Below, piece by piece: positions 23,497 through 35,057 of a stretch of 64,000 bases of DNA. The stretch lies in NCBI GenBank assembly GCA_036936605.1, contig JAUPFV010000004.1, positions 126,393,737 to 126,457,736 on the forward strand. The letters run 5' to 3'. The notes below the pieces were generated by a model. It was not told the DNA's origin and ran no database searches. It saw nothing but the letters and a program-made list of their open reading frames with translations. The DNA comes from Limnanthes douglasii subsp. nivea. Taxonomy: Eukaryota; Streptophyta; Magnoliopsida; Brassicales; Limnanthaceae. Within the stretch, counting starts at the first letter, position 1. Each line of letters begins with the position of its first letter. The position numbers and the translations under genes are program-made.

Positions 23497-24950
23497 TCAG
23501 GGTTTATTGTCTAACACATATTGGTTCCCTTCCGGTATATCCGGCATCCTCCGGTCCTCTTTAGGTAAAGTTGGTGACCGGTATATTAAACTTTGAACAT
23601 TTGAGCGGTTGGCTAGCAGAGTATTTATGATATAGCCAAAAGAAGGGACGACCGTTTCCAAAATGATGGATTTCTTTTTGGACGAAGAGCCCTTTTCACT
23701 TTTCTTTTTCTTTTTTAATGTGTGTGTTGGCTTCTTCTTCAAGGTAGGGGTTTTCTTTTTTCCCACGAATTTCGATCGATTAATAAATTCTTCTGGTCAC
23801 TCAGTGATTTCTGGATCTGCCAAGATAGATTACTTTTCTTCCTCACCATTCTTCTTAGATTAATTTTTTCCGGACCAATGGAAGAATTCTTCTTAACCCA
23901 CTAGGTAAGAGACTCTTTCTCGTTGGAGGGAACACTTGAGCTTCTAGAGATTCTCATCATTTTACGAATTTACCCAATTCAGAAGAAATCATTAGTTGTT
24001 CCACAAGGTGGGTATTTTCTTGGTTCGTACTCCAAAATTTACTATGGACCAAATTTATCAGAAAGAAGAACTTGTTAAATTTGCTCGACCAATTATTTGT
24101 GGCCCACCTACTTAGCTTGGAGAAATTTCCCTCAGCAGGTTGCAGATGTTATTGTTGGGACCTCAGGCTTTCATGTAAAGCAAGATCACGTGCAAAGTTA
24201 ATAAGTAAAAAACTAAAAGATTTATAATGATCTTACACCAATTTAGTAGAAGAACCGACTGACATGTACTATTCCATTGTTTTATAAGTCGAATGAGATT
24301 TTAGTTTTTCGAGATGGGATTTCCAGTCTCTGAACACCCACTAACGAAGAAAAGCTTATATTTCCATATTTTCTCCGCTTGAGGAGATCGTTCACCACCT
24401 TTAACTCATTACCAATAATGATGAAGTAGAAGGGTACGTGGGGATTCCTCGAAATGATAGTCAAAACCACAACTATTGCATCAGAAGTTTAATTCCAGTG
24501 AGCCTCATGATAGTTATGCAATACAACAGAGTAAACCACGTGTTTAGGATAGCCTGGCTAGAGCATAAGTTCACATGCTCAAAGTATTGAACGATCACAT
24601 GGTCTACAAGGAACTGAAGGCTCCAATTTAAGACATCCTGACAAACAATAATATTTTTCCTACCTTAGAAAATAGATATCCACAAATTTCATAGTACCCC
24701 ATCACTGTCAAAGTTTTGGTTCATTATCCTTAGAGAAATAATAGTACTCAATGGTGTACAAGGCAATGGACTACCACGTCCCGACTTTGCAAAGGTTAAC
24801 CCCGAGCACCTTAGATATTTCAGAAGGTAGTTTGACTTTTTATTTATTCATCTTCTTTGGTTTTACGACCTTCCATTTACTATCTTCCATTTTTTCAACC
24901 TCGTTATCAAGACCATCATCCCTTCAATCTGAAAAGTCTGGTTGAGACCA
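23497..24950 (-). pseudogene. Antisense additional ORF of Tat element C
   Basis: The minus-strand piece at 23766-23497 is extremely Lys/Ser/Thr-rich (KKKPTHTLKKKKKSEKGSSS) and then becomes ordinary, with SIILETVVPSFGYIINTLLA. Further upstream at 24470-24282 is TIISRNPHVPFYFIIIGNEL, and readable fragments connect the two. The ORF faces the plus-strand gag-pol and lies beyond integrase, as in element A. The function of such ORFs is unknown. Assignment rests on position and on the coding-like composition. Confidence 0.4.
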
Positions 24951-26410
24951 CAAGCCCGTTTGGACATCTGCATCCTCGTAAAGTTATTTGACAACCAATA
25001 TATTTTGTTAATAGACATTGAGCTACTCTAGAGGCGTGTATTAAGTTGTAAGAATCCCCGCGGTCCTAGCAGGAAAATTCCCTCAGGATCTAACCGATTA
25101 CTCGAGGGGAATATCACGGATTAGAGCGATTGCTCTAAATCTCTTGCGTTTCTTTAATTGAACTATTTTTCTATGAGAATGTTTCTTCATAGTCAGATTG
25201 ACCTATTAGAATAAAGCGTGGTCGATGTTTTTTGATATGGAGGGGGCTTGTTTGAAGTCAAAGGTTGATTTCAAGGAATTAAAGAAGTCGAATGACCAAC
25301 AAAATCATACTATTTTATTCTTGATATGTTTTCCCCATAATCAAACATCTGAATAATATGAACGTACCTTTCTTCTTTGACAACCAGTCTTTTAGAGCGT
25401 TTTCTAGACGAAACATATAAATTTAGATAGAATAAGCGGAATTAGAGAATGGAATAAAGCTAGGATTTGTGTCGGAAACACTTTTATGGCAATGATCGAG
25501 CTGGTAATTGAGATTTGCGGTGGTTGGACGAGAATTTCTCTCTGTATCTCTTAAATTAGTAAAAATGACAATAATGAGAGAAGGGGGATCCAATTTATAA
25601 AGGAAATTTTGGCAACCTATTATATACTTTTTGACGACCTAACAGAAACATACCATTGGGGAGTGGAAATGTCTCCTAATTATCTCTTCACACGTTAACA
25701 TATATTTACGTAGAGAAGTGGAAATCCTTCTTCACTACCTCGTCATGCTTTACCACTAAATACATATTGTATGGTCCAAATTCCTTAGTGACATGTGAGT
25801 AAAATCACGATTGGTATTTTAATGATAGTAGTGATTCACGCATATATGATAATCAATGATAAGGTTATCCAACCTTAATGATTCAGATAATTGAGTTGGT
25901 CGCAATCAGTGATTCAGATCGTAGGGTTGGTCGTAATCTGGACTGAGGGTATAAGATAAATCCAAATAGGAACCAAAATTAGTTCTTCAAAGAGCCTTCA
26001 CGAAGACTATGGGCCTATTGATAAGGACATTATATATCCGACCCACACGTCAAACCGATAAACTATTTGGTCAAAAATTACTTTGTAATATAAACCCAAC
26101 AAATATCTAACTGTAATGGTATTTTGTGTAATAAGGAGTAAGTATGTTTAATATTAGTGAATTAATAGGGTGGAATAGAAAAAAAATATGCTAACCATTT
26201 AGACTCAAATGGCCACCTAGTTTACTTTATACGCCAATGTGCATTTTCATGGAAGAGGAGAACTTAGTACTATTTTAATACTTTTGGAAACTTCTCGCTT
26301 TAAAATTATATTTTTAGTTTCTCTTTCTAATATATGTATGACGCTACTCGAAATATATATCTGAAACTTTTTCCCTTCAGAAATTCTAGAGTTTTCAATA
26401 CCGACGGTAT

Positions 26411-26457
26411 AATATAGCACCGCCGGTATGGAACTTCCATACCAGTGGTGCTATATT
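26411..26457. repeat. Near-perfect hairpin, 23-bp arms, 1-base loop
   Basis: The arms 26411-26433 and 26435-26457 are reverse complements except at two positions. Each arm contains a word of the type ACC-NNN-GGT. Such a cruciform or foldback could be a tiny inverted-repeat transposon remnant or a small-RNA precursor. No target duplication was found. Confidence 0.8.
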
Positions 26458-27170
26458 GGAAGTATGAATCGAGTACTTTGAAATGAATATGATTTTAGTA
26501 CCATCACACACCTATGAGGCTAATAAACAACACAACATAACACAATACATAAAAAACAACCATAAAATATGAAAATAACAGCATTTAATACTAAAATAAA
26601 TAATCTAATACAGTATTTGTTACAAAAAAAACATAACCAATTAGCTATTCAAATACATAAAACAAAAAATATTTAAAATTTTACTTAAAGAACATCCATC
26701 ATATATCGGTGTCTAAGAAAATATAAATGGTATTAAAATGCCTAAAAGGACAAGGAGTCACGGAATGGTGATTTGCATAACTCATTTGATAAAAATCCTA
26801 ACCACTTCCTCGTGATTGTCAAGAGGTCGAACACGGCTTATCGTGATTGTCAACATATACCTTTGAGTCGTAAGCATAATCTGAATGTGATCGTGATAAT
26901 ACCCCGCCTATTGGTTTCAAAACCTCTCCCTCATCTCTGCATATGGTTGGAATATCACATGAAAATAAACACATAACAAACTAAGATACACTTTGGGTTT
27001 GATAAGAGTAAAATACACAATTAAATAATATTTATATCCTTCTACTAGATAGTAGCAAAAACGACATGGTAGTAGGTTTTTGGTCGAACATTGGTCCCCG
27101 TAAGCTTTTTCGCTAAAAATCTTGGGATTAGATATGTTATATTATTTGTTATACTGAATACGGAAACAAG

Positions 27171-27234
27171 GGAAATAACTATAGATCCAACAATCTAACA
27201 AAGGAAATAACTATAGATCCAACAATCTAACAAA
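27171..27234. repeat. Perfect 32-bp tandem duplication
   Basis: The unit starting GGAAATAACTATAGATCC occurs twice head to tail without a mismatch, so the duplication is recent or an assembly artefact. Confidence 0.95.
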
Positions 27235-28128
27235 TCTATAAATCCATAAAGAGTCTTCATCGTTGAATTCGATGCTTCATCCATACCATATATAGCCATG
27301 CTAATACATACGTGCCCTACACTATCTCACCAAGTTGATCTAAGTCATCTAAAGGGGCGAGCAAATCTGCTTTTACAAAAAAATTGCTGGTATCGGTGAA
27401 AATCGTACAACCAAACAAATATATAAGGTATGCACGTGAAACATGTATGGCCATATCATCGGTATAATTCAGATTTAAATCCAAATATAGGTCTTTAGTA
27501 AAGTGATCCCTAAGTCATCTAAGACCAAACCCGACCCCTTCATGCACCTCTAGAACTTGTATCATCGTGTGCTGATTCTTCACTGAGACTAGATGTGCCA
27601 AGAGTGTTGTGTATGCTCGGTATTCACGGTATCACTTGCATCAATTGTTAGGGAACCAGTAATGGTTCGTGCAGTTTGCGAGACACACACACGTTTTGAT
27701 CATCTTTTAAAGATTTTAAGCTTTTGTATGGTCTTCCAGTATGTTAGTTGCAATACAAATAAAAGGTTAGTTAGTTAAATGCGTTAAAAATAAAAAATAG
27801 TAGAGTATGAGCGATATAGACCTGTTGAACCATCATTGTTAAATTGATAGCACCCATGGTGCCAACAACATACGGGTTGGCACCACAATGCCATTGATAT
27901 CATACTGGAAGATACGCATTTGTCTCTGTTGTTAGTGCTAAATAACAATAATGACAAATAGATTAGCACCGAAGGTGTCATAGTAGTAGCTCTAGCGATA
28001 CAAGGCCTTCGTAACACTAATGCTCAAGAAAAATTGCAAATACCAACGACTCTTCTTCATGGTAAACACTCATAATTCTTGAATAAACCTAAATCTAACA
28101 ATTAGAGCAACCATAAAATTGTATCATT

Positions 28129-28155
<27 letters not shown>
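28129..28155. repeat. (TA)n microsatellite
   Basis: About 13 TA units. Confidence 0.9.
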
Positions 28156-28159
<4 letters not shown>

Positions 28160-28438
28160 TCTAATACTACATTGAACTAATTTTAAATTCCAATATCGAT
28201 TCTAATCTAAATTCTACACAAAAATGAATTCAAAACTAAAAATAAATTAATCCAATAATGAGAAGATAACTTACTATTTTTCTTTTTCTTTTGATGAAGG
28301 TTTGGTTCTTAAGAAGAAAAATATTTCGTTGTAGAGGTTGGAAAAGATGAAAAGATTGTTTTTTAAGAGAGAAGATAAATGTTATTGAAGATAGAAGAAG
28401 GAAGAGGAAAATAAAAGAAGATAATGTTTTGATAATGA

Positions 28439-28447
28439 GAAAACTTA
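28439..28447. repeat. Left 9-bp target site duplication of MULE
   Basis: GAAAACTTA, identical to 35976-35984 and directly outside the inverted repeats. Nine base pairs is the signature duplication length of the Mutator superfamily. Confidence 0.95.
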
Positions 28448-28779
28448 GGCTAAAAACCCTGGTTAGTCACCGGTGTTTGACACCTGTTACATTCCTGCCA
28501 CTAAGCTTCATTCGTCCTCAAAACTGATCATCGGTCTCCGAAAACGTTGCATTTGTGCCATTGGCGCGTGCAAATTAACTAGGAGCTGACACGTGTCATG
28601 TCAAAATACCCAGCTTTTCTGTACATACGGTCCTCCTTACTTTTCTTCCAAAAATACCCTTGTTAGTCAATTTACCTCATTTACTTAAATTTTTACCTTT
28701 TACCACTTGACCTTAGCATAGCCCACCCATTTAACTATTTACCCGACCTATCTTCTTTAATTTCACCCAAATATAACCC
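28448..28779 (+). repeat. Left terminal inverted repeat of MULE
   Basis: Begins GGCTAAAAACCCTGGTTAGT and is the inverted counterpart of 35644-35975, with scattered mismatches (about 5-8% by eye). Long TIRs of this type carry transposase binding sites and promoter elements in Mutator elements. Confidence 0.95.
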
Positions 28780-29007
28780 AATCACTTAATAATAACCCGA
28801 TCCATTTGTTAATTGCATCCAAATCCTTATCTGACCCAATTTTGATTTCCCCCCAAATCTTACAACCCTAACATTTTCCCTCCTGCATTCTACTCTTAGA
28901 AATTAACGAACGATATCCATTCTTCCCTCCCCACTGACTATCTTGCTCTCTCTCTCCCTTAATCTTGATTCCATCTGTTATCACATTTTCTCACTCAATG
29001 ACTCTCT

Positions 29008-29078
29008 AAACCCTAGGTCACTAACCCACTGCCCCTGAAAACCCTAAGTCACTCACCCACTGCCCTTGAAAACCCTAG
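29008..29078 (+). promoter_or_regulatory. Tandem 31-bp leader repeat carrying telo-box motifs (AAACCCTA)
   Basis: AAACCCTA words start at 29008, 29039 and 29070. The intervening 31-bp unit (with GTCACTnACCCACTGCCC) is repeated, and another AAACCCTA-like word lies near 29151. Telo-boxes are known promoter or 5'-leader elements of plant genes expressed in dividing cells. Here they lie 100-170 bp upstream of the proposed transposase start. Confidence 0.5.
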
Positions 29079-29200
29079 TTCGTTGTTCGTCCTTGTGACC
29101 ATCCATTTCTGTAAAACCATAGTTCGTTGTATCCTACTTTCCCCTAATTGAAAACCCTAGGGTTTGGTTAGGGAAACCATGGTGAAAGCTTCTTACCAAG

Positions 29201-29300
29201 GTTAATTTCATAATACACTATCGGTCTTTTGTTTAGTTTATTTTTTATAGTGTCATTTGTTAGTGAATCGTGTTCTAATGGGTGTTTTTTATGATTTCAG
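29201..29300 (+). other. Predicted intron 1 of MULE transposase
   Basis: Donor AAG|GTTAAT and acceptor TGATTTCAG|C. The exon 1 remnant (one base of a codon) plus the next two bases restores GCT and keeps the downstream PB1-like frame. It is 100 bp long, typical of plant introns. Confidence 0.6.
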
Positions 29301-29874
29301 CTTCTAACAAACACCTTTTTGCTGTGGATTATCATTATAATGGGAAGATTAAAGGAAAACGGGTTTTGAAATACGTTGGAGGGAAGTTGAAGACTATCGA
29401 ATTCATCAACCCAGACAAGTTCTCCATTATGGAGCTCCATGAGATTCACTCACTCACTGATGCAGCAGAATCAGATGGCTATTTCCAGTTTGCTTACAAG
29501 CTGCCTGGTGCGAATCAGAAAACCCATCTAATAAAAAATGATGCAGATGCTTACGCAATGACCCATATGTTGGATGACACCAGGTTAGTGACGATATACT
29601 CAGACATGACACCTCCTTTAGAGATCGTGTCTCCTTCGAAACGGAAAAAAAAGCCACAAAGAGTGCCAGAAACAGTGCCTATAGTTGACGTAGAGGGCAC
29701 CAGTAGCATCATACTTAGGGGTGAACCTATAGACATTGATTCAGGTCAGGGTAGAGACGATGTTCAATCTGATTTTGTTGAAAACGAATTTGTTTCAAAT
29801 GTTGCTGATGAAAATGAATTTGTCTCAAATGTTGCTGTTGAAAAGGAGTTTAAATCAAATATTACTGTTGTGGT

Positions 29875-30470
29875 AGATGATGGTGCACCTGTTGAATATA
29901 ATGATGGTGCACCTGACCCTAATTCTGTTGAGAATAATGCAGAGGGTGGTGCTGATCATAATGCTATTGAGAACAATGCAGAGGTTGACTACGATGAAGC
30001 ACTTGAAAAATTCATCGATGAAATGTACGATGAGTTCTACCCGAACAAAAAAGGTTCTGGTGAAAGTGATGGGTTAGACGGTAAGGGTAATGTTGAGGAT
30101 GTAGATAGGGTAGATGTTGAGGATGCTGAGGATGTTGAGGATGTAGATGATAATGTCGTTGATGATGGTGCACCAGTTACAGCTGGTGTGCATGATGATA
30201 GGGTAGATGATGGTGCACCTGTTGAAAATAATGATAGTGCACCTGACCCTAATGCTGTTGAGAATAATGCAGAGGGTGGTGTTGATCCTAATGTTGTTGA
30301 GAACAATGCAGAGGTTGACTACGATGAAGCGCTTGAAAAATTCATCAATGAAATGTACGATGAGTTCTACCCGAACAAAAAAGGTGCAGAAAACAGTCTT
30401 GAAGGTTCTGGTGAAAGTGATGGGTTAGACGGTAAGGGTAATGATGGGTTAGATGGTAAGAGTGATGTTG
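29875..30470 (+). repeat. 330-bp direct duplication inside transposase acidic region
   Basis: Segments starting near 29877 and 30207 are near-identical and 110 codons apart. Each encodes DDGAP-type words, then NAEVDYDEALEKFI, YDEFYPNKKG and SGESDGLDGKGN. Frame is preserved, giving a very acidic, probably disordered spacer. Confidence 0.85.
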
Positions 30471-30614
30471 AGGATGTAGATAGGGTAGATGATAATGTCG
30501 TAGATGATGGTGCACCTGTTACCACTGGTGTGCATGATGATAGGATAGATGATGGTGCACCTGGTTTGAATGATGAAATGGTAGATGTTAATGTGGTGGT
30601 TGGTTCAGTTTTTG

Positions 30615-30950
30615 ATAAGGATATGGTAGAAGGCAATTTGAATGTAGATGTAACTGAAAATTTGGTGGCTAGTGCAGATCACGGTATTGATATGGATATG
30701 GTAGAAGACAATTTGAATGTAGATGTAACTGAAAATATGGTGGCTAGTGCAAATCGCGGTGTTGATATGGATATGGATATGGTAGAAGACAATTTGAATG
30801 TAGATGTAACTGAAAATTTGGTGGCTAGTGCAGATCGCAGTGTTGATATTGATAGGGTAGAAGACAATTTGAATGTTGATGTAAATGAAAACATGGGGGC
30901 TGGTGCAGATCATAGTGTTAATATTTATAGGGTAGAAGACAATGGTGTTG
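30615..30950 (+). repeat. Four-to-five-copy coding repeat (about 78 bp) in transposase
   Basis: The word MVEDNLNVDVTENLVASA recurs with small changes at about 30624, 30696, 30780 and 30858, with a partial copy near 30930. Copies differ by insertion of GATATG units. All remain in frame. Confidence 0.8.
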
Positions 30951-32508
30951 AAGCAAGTATAGAATGTGGAGGTGTGAAGGCTAGTATAGAAACTAATGGT
31001 GTTGGTGATGCAGTCAAGGGTGTAGTTGATGTTGATGGGTCTGCTGATGGAGGTGGGGGTGAAAATGGGGGCCAAGATAGGGTCGAAGATGTTGGTATGA
31101 ATGTAGAGGGAGAAGGGGGTCAAGGTGGGGTCAAGATGGGGGTGCAGGTGATGGTATTGATGGGTCTGGTCAAGATTTTGGTATGAATGTAGATGCAAAA
31201 GGGGGTCAAGGTGGAGGTCAAGATGAAGGTGTAGGTGATGGTTTAGAAGGCATTGATGCTTCTTTATTCGATGGTGTTGACATGACACAGTTTGATGAGG
31301 TGCCTGCTCAGCCAGCACAACCTGCTGAGCCTTTTAATAACTCGGAGGACAGCGACGATAGTAATTACGGTCCAGGGGAGTACAGCGAAAGTGGAAGTGA
31401 AGATGATGAGATATGTTCAAATGGGACTTTAGAAAGCGAGTGCAGTACAGAGGAGGATTTCGTCAGTTCAGACAACCTAACTAGCCCCGATACGGAAGAG
31501 GAAGATGAAGTTACTGCATCTAGGAGGAGTAGGCCAAGGAAGTTTAAACCAAAGCTGAAGACATTCAGGCCACCAACTGAATTTAAGTACCTACAGTTGA
31601 CAGTTGGTCTTGAATTCGCTTCTGACAATGCATTTAAAGAGGATGTCAAACAATACAGCATCAAACAGCATCGTAACATGAAGGTGTACAAAAACGACAA
31701 AATGAGGTGCAGTTATAAGTGTAGCAAGGCGTCGTGTAAATGGTTTATTTGGGCTTCTTGCCAAGGCTGCGCCCCTGCGTGGAGGATCAAAACTATTAAC
31801 GACAACCGCACTTGTGTTCCCACACACATTAACAGATACATTGACGTCACATGGATTGCAAAACATTACTTGAGGAAATGGCAAGCTGATCCAGACTGGT
31901 CTGTAAAGAGCTTGATGGCCGAGTTAGCGAAGGATTATTTGGTAAAGATCACTAGGGTAAAGGCGTACCGTGCGAAGTCGAGAGCTCTCAATATGATTCT
32001 CGGTGATGACAGAATTCAGTTCAGGTAGCTTAGACACTACAGTGAAGAACTGTTACGAACTAATCCAGGTTCTACAGTTGCTATCAAGTGCAACGATTCG
32101 GTCTTCGAAAGAGTTTACATCTGTCTGGAAGCGTTGAAGAAGGGGTTCGCTACTGGTTGTAGGCCAATTCTTGTGTTAGATGGTTGCTTCCTGAAAGGGC
32201 CTTTCGGGGGACAACTGTTTGTTTCCGTTGCTGTTGACGCCAACGATTAGATGTATCCACTAGCCTGGGCTGTGGTGCAAAGTGAAAATAGGGGATCTTG
32301 GTAGTGGTTTCTGGAGCTGTTAGCCATTGATATTAACATTCAAAACCAAGGAAGCTTCACTTGGATTTCAGACAAGCAAAAAGGTCATGTCCCGGCCTTG
32401 AAGGAGTTGTTCCCTAATGCAAAACATCGGTTCTGTGCTCGACATCTATACGCCAACATGAAGAAGCTGTTCCCTGGAAAAGAAGAACATGTACTGTTTT
32501 AGGATTGT

Positions 32509-33396
32509 GTGAGGTCGTCGTTTGTACCTAAATTTGAGTTTCACATGGCAGAGATGAGAAGGTACAACACATCTTGTCATGACTGGCTAGCACAAAAGCC
32601 GCCATCTGAGTGGAGTAGAGCTCATTACAGAGAAGATAACAAGTGTTTCATGCAAACATCGAATCTGGCAGAAACATTTAACTCGATTATCTTAGATTAT
32701 AGATCTAAAGGGGTAATAAGTTTGTTGGATGGTATAAGAGAGCATACAGTTCGTAGGATTGTAAAGAAAATGACGCAGATACCAAAGTGGGATCAGCCTA
32801 TATGTCCTTCTGTGTATAAAAAACTTACCAAGAACTACAAGCTTGCCGGTGACTGCAATGTTCTTTCTTCTGGTGGACCCAAGTTTCAGGTGGAAGAGAG
32901 AAGGGTGCAATATAAGTTCGTGATTGACTTGGAAGCATGGGAATGTGCTTGTCGTAAATGTCAGCTCTCTGGCATTCCTTGTAGCCACGCTGTTGCTTGT
33001 ATTTGGTTTATCAGTGGCAACCCGGTGGATTACGTGGCTAAATGCTTTCGTGTGGCTACGCAGAAGGCAACTTATACTAATATAGTTAACCCAATTAATG
33101 GATACCAGCATTGGCCGATGAACCATCTACATCCTGTCCAGCCTCCACCGGTTAAGATAGTACGAGGAAGGCGAAAAACTGCTAGGAGGAGGGATCCTTC
33201 GGAGAGACTACAACCCCCTTTGCAAGACACTACATCTGGAATGACACGGTTGTCTCGGAAATACAATATAGCCCATTGCTCCAACTGTAAGGCACCAGGA
33301 CATAACAAACGAAGGTGCACCTCTACTCCCGGTCAAGCAAGTGTTGCTGCCACTTCCACAGCCAATACTCCTTCTGCACCGATGAGTCTTCTATAA
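32509..33396 (+). pseudogene. Transposase C-terminal half: catalytic Glu, SWIM finger and CCHC knuckle
   Basis: This stretch is open for 295 codons after the last TAG at 32500-32502 and lies in the same frame as the upstream part. NLAETFNSIILDYRSK holds the third catalytic residue. CACRKCQLSGIPCSHAVACI is a SWIM finger (CxC...CxH), a zinc-binding DNA or protein contact module usual in MULE transposases. CSNCKAPGHNKRRC is a CCHC knuckle. The basic stretch VRGRRKTARRRDP may be a nuclear-localisation signal. The reading frame ends at TAA 33394-33396 unless exon 2 is spliced earlier to the exon at 33458; only a weak phase-0 donor is visible. Confidence 0.85.
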
Positions 33397-33457
33397 CAAC
33401 ATTTTATTGGTACCTCTGTTTGTGATGGTTGTTGATGTTGTATATTCTTTATAACAG

Positions 33458-34363
33458 GTTGCATCCACAACCCCAACGGCTGCTCCTCAAACTCCAAGAT
33501 CTACTGGATTGCCGGTAAGTTTGAGATGGTTGTGGTTTTATTTTCATGCTTCTGATGCTCGTGCTTGTGGTGACTGCCTTGTTTGGTTGAAAGAGCTCCA
33601 TATACTTTTATTTCTGTTTTTGATGTTATCTCTCTTGTAACAGCATGAAGGAGCCTCTATAGGGAGTCAAGAGATATTAATGCCTGATGTAAGTTCTGTC
33701 TCTTAGTGTGGTCCAAAATTACTTTTAAAGTTATTATCATTTGTGGTCCAGTTGGTGGAGTTGTATAGTGGTCCTTTTTTTTGTATTCCCATTACTTTAA
33801 CATTTATATTATATATTTTTTGGTTGGTGTGTGTGTGAACAGGGTAGTGTAATCCATTGTTTTGAAAGAAGGGACAACTCCTTGACCAGGCACACTACCC
33901 CACCTGTAAGATTCCCACACTTTATCTATTAAAGTGATTTTGTGATTTGTCCATTGTCTGGCACAGTTGAAGTTTTATAATATATTCTAAATTGCAGGCT
34001 GTTACTATATATTCCTCTCAAAATAGTATAAGTTCACCACATAGTGGTTGGGTTAGTGGAGGAAGTATGCAAGGTTACAAGGACGCTCTGAAGGCGCAAA
34101 CCAGAGGTAAAAAGAGGAAGCTACCTCAAACAGTTGGAGGTCCTTTCAAGCAGCCCAGGGTAGGTGGACCTTTATCATCTGCACCTCGTTTTTCTGCTGC
34201 GGCAACACATGGTGCTGCAGCAGCTGCTGGTGGGTCTGTATCAGCAGCTTCTGGTGGATCCCCCGGGAAATCGGGCAACAAAGCAGTGGCAACTGGTGTT
34301 TCACAGGCGTCGGTGGAAGGAAGTGGTAATCATGTCGTTAATATTACCCAACCACAAGACTAG
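33458..34363 (+). other. Predicted 3' exons of MULE transposase
   Basis: Four consecutive exons fit exact GT-AG borders and all are multiples of three: 33458-33514 (19 codons), 33644-33688 (15), 33843-33905 (21) and 33998-34363 (121 plus stop TAG). Donors are GTAAG-type and acceptors are pyrimidine-rich AACAG or TGCAG. The joined tail is rich in Ser, Ala, Gly, Pro and Thr with a basic patch (TRGKKRKLPQ) that looks like a nuclear signal. The link to exon 2 is uncertain because a strong donor near 33.35 kb is missing. Confidence 0.65.
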
Positions 34364-35057
34364 TTTAAAGTGTCTTTTTTTGTGTAGACATAACAGTTCT
34401 CTATGTTACGATGTTGGGTGCTGTTGTTTAAGAACTTAAGACTTAATTTCATGGTTTATGTAATCATGGTTTATATTCTGTAGTAATCGTTCTCTTTGTT
34501 TGTAGCTCATTGTTTTTGTTGTGTACTCACTCTTGGTTTTGTTTAATCACATATTTTGTTACTGGTTTTGTTTAATTTCATGGTTCATGTTTCTTGGTTT
34601 ATGTGACTGGTTTTGTTGATGTTGGTATGGAACTTTAGCTGCCAGTGTGGTGATGTTGTTTTTCTTTCATGGTTTCATGGTTGATGTTGTTTAATTTCAT
34701 TGTTCATGTTTGTAAACTGAATACTACTAATTGGTCTTATTTCATGCGTAAATTACAAACACCACAAATGCTGCATTTACTTGCTTACCTAAATTACAGG
34801 TCTCAAATTAATTCATAACAATAAAAACCAATACCAAAACCACAAATTTCAATTCAATCACATTCCATTCAAATTACAAACACTTACAGGTCCTAAATCA
34901 ATTCATAACTACAAAAACCAATACCACAACAAGAAATTTCACTTCATTTACGTTTCCATTCAGATTACAAACACTGTAATTGACATTAACTTTAATAACT
35001 TAGCAGACACACTGACAAAATTACCTACGACTGACTCAGATTACTTAAACACAGAGA
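34364..35057. other. Convergent 3' region between the two MULE genes
   Basis: T-rich on the left (repeated TGGTTTATG, TTTCATGGTT) and A/C-rich on the right (ATTCATAACnACAAAAACCA occurs at about 34810 and 34900), as expected for two 3' UTRs meeting tail to tail. No further coding frame. Confidence 0.5.

Larger units (their letters stand above)
24951..28438. other. No gene seen; hairpin and short repeats
   Basis: This stretch should include the 3' end of element C, but its LTR could not be delimited. A 23-bp-arm hairpin (26411-26457), a 32-bp tandem duplication (27171-27234), a TA microsatellite (28129-28155) and five more NACC-NNN-GGTN words are present. The small ORFs here have no recognised motif. 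Confidence 0.4.
29179..34363 (+). pseudogene. MULE transposase gene (MudrA-like), multi-exon, inactivated
   Basis: Proposed exon 1 is 29179-29200 (ATG, MVKASYQ), then a GT-AG intron 29201-29300 whose removal keeps frame into exon 2. Exon 2 encodes, in order: a PB1-like domain (about 29,310-29,620), a long acidic repeat region (to about 31,440), a MuDR DNA-binding domain (31.6-31.8 kb, FKEDVKQYSIKQHRNMKVYK and four Cys/His positions), the MULE catalytic domain, a SWIM zinc finger and a CCHC knuckle. Asp at 32179 (VLDGC), Asp at 32371 (ISDKQKG) and Glu at 32671 (NLAETFN) fit the DDE triad. Damage: a 1-base loss in a G run at 31127-31130 and TAG stops at 32026, 32248, 32302 and 32500. Four downstream phase-0 exons (33458-34363) probably add a C-terminal tail. 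Confidence 0.9.

Noticed and set aside
27784..28017. 77-residue Cys/Ser-rich minus-strand ORF
   Set aside because: Overlaps the palindromic-word region, with no recognised motif and no coding-like continuation.
30605..31318. 237-residue minus-strand ORF rich in His, Leu, Thr and Ile
   Set aside because: It is the antisense shadow of the acidic repeats of the transposase; composition follows from the complement of GAT/GTA codons.
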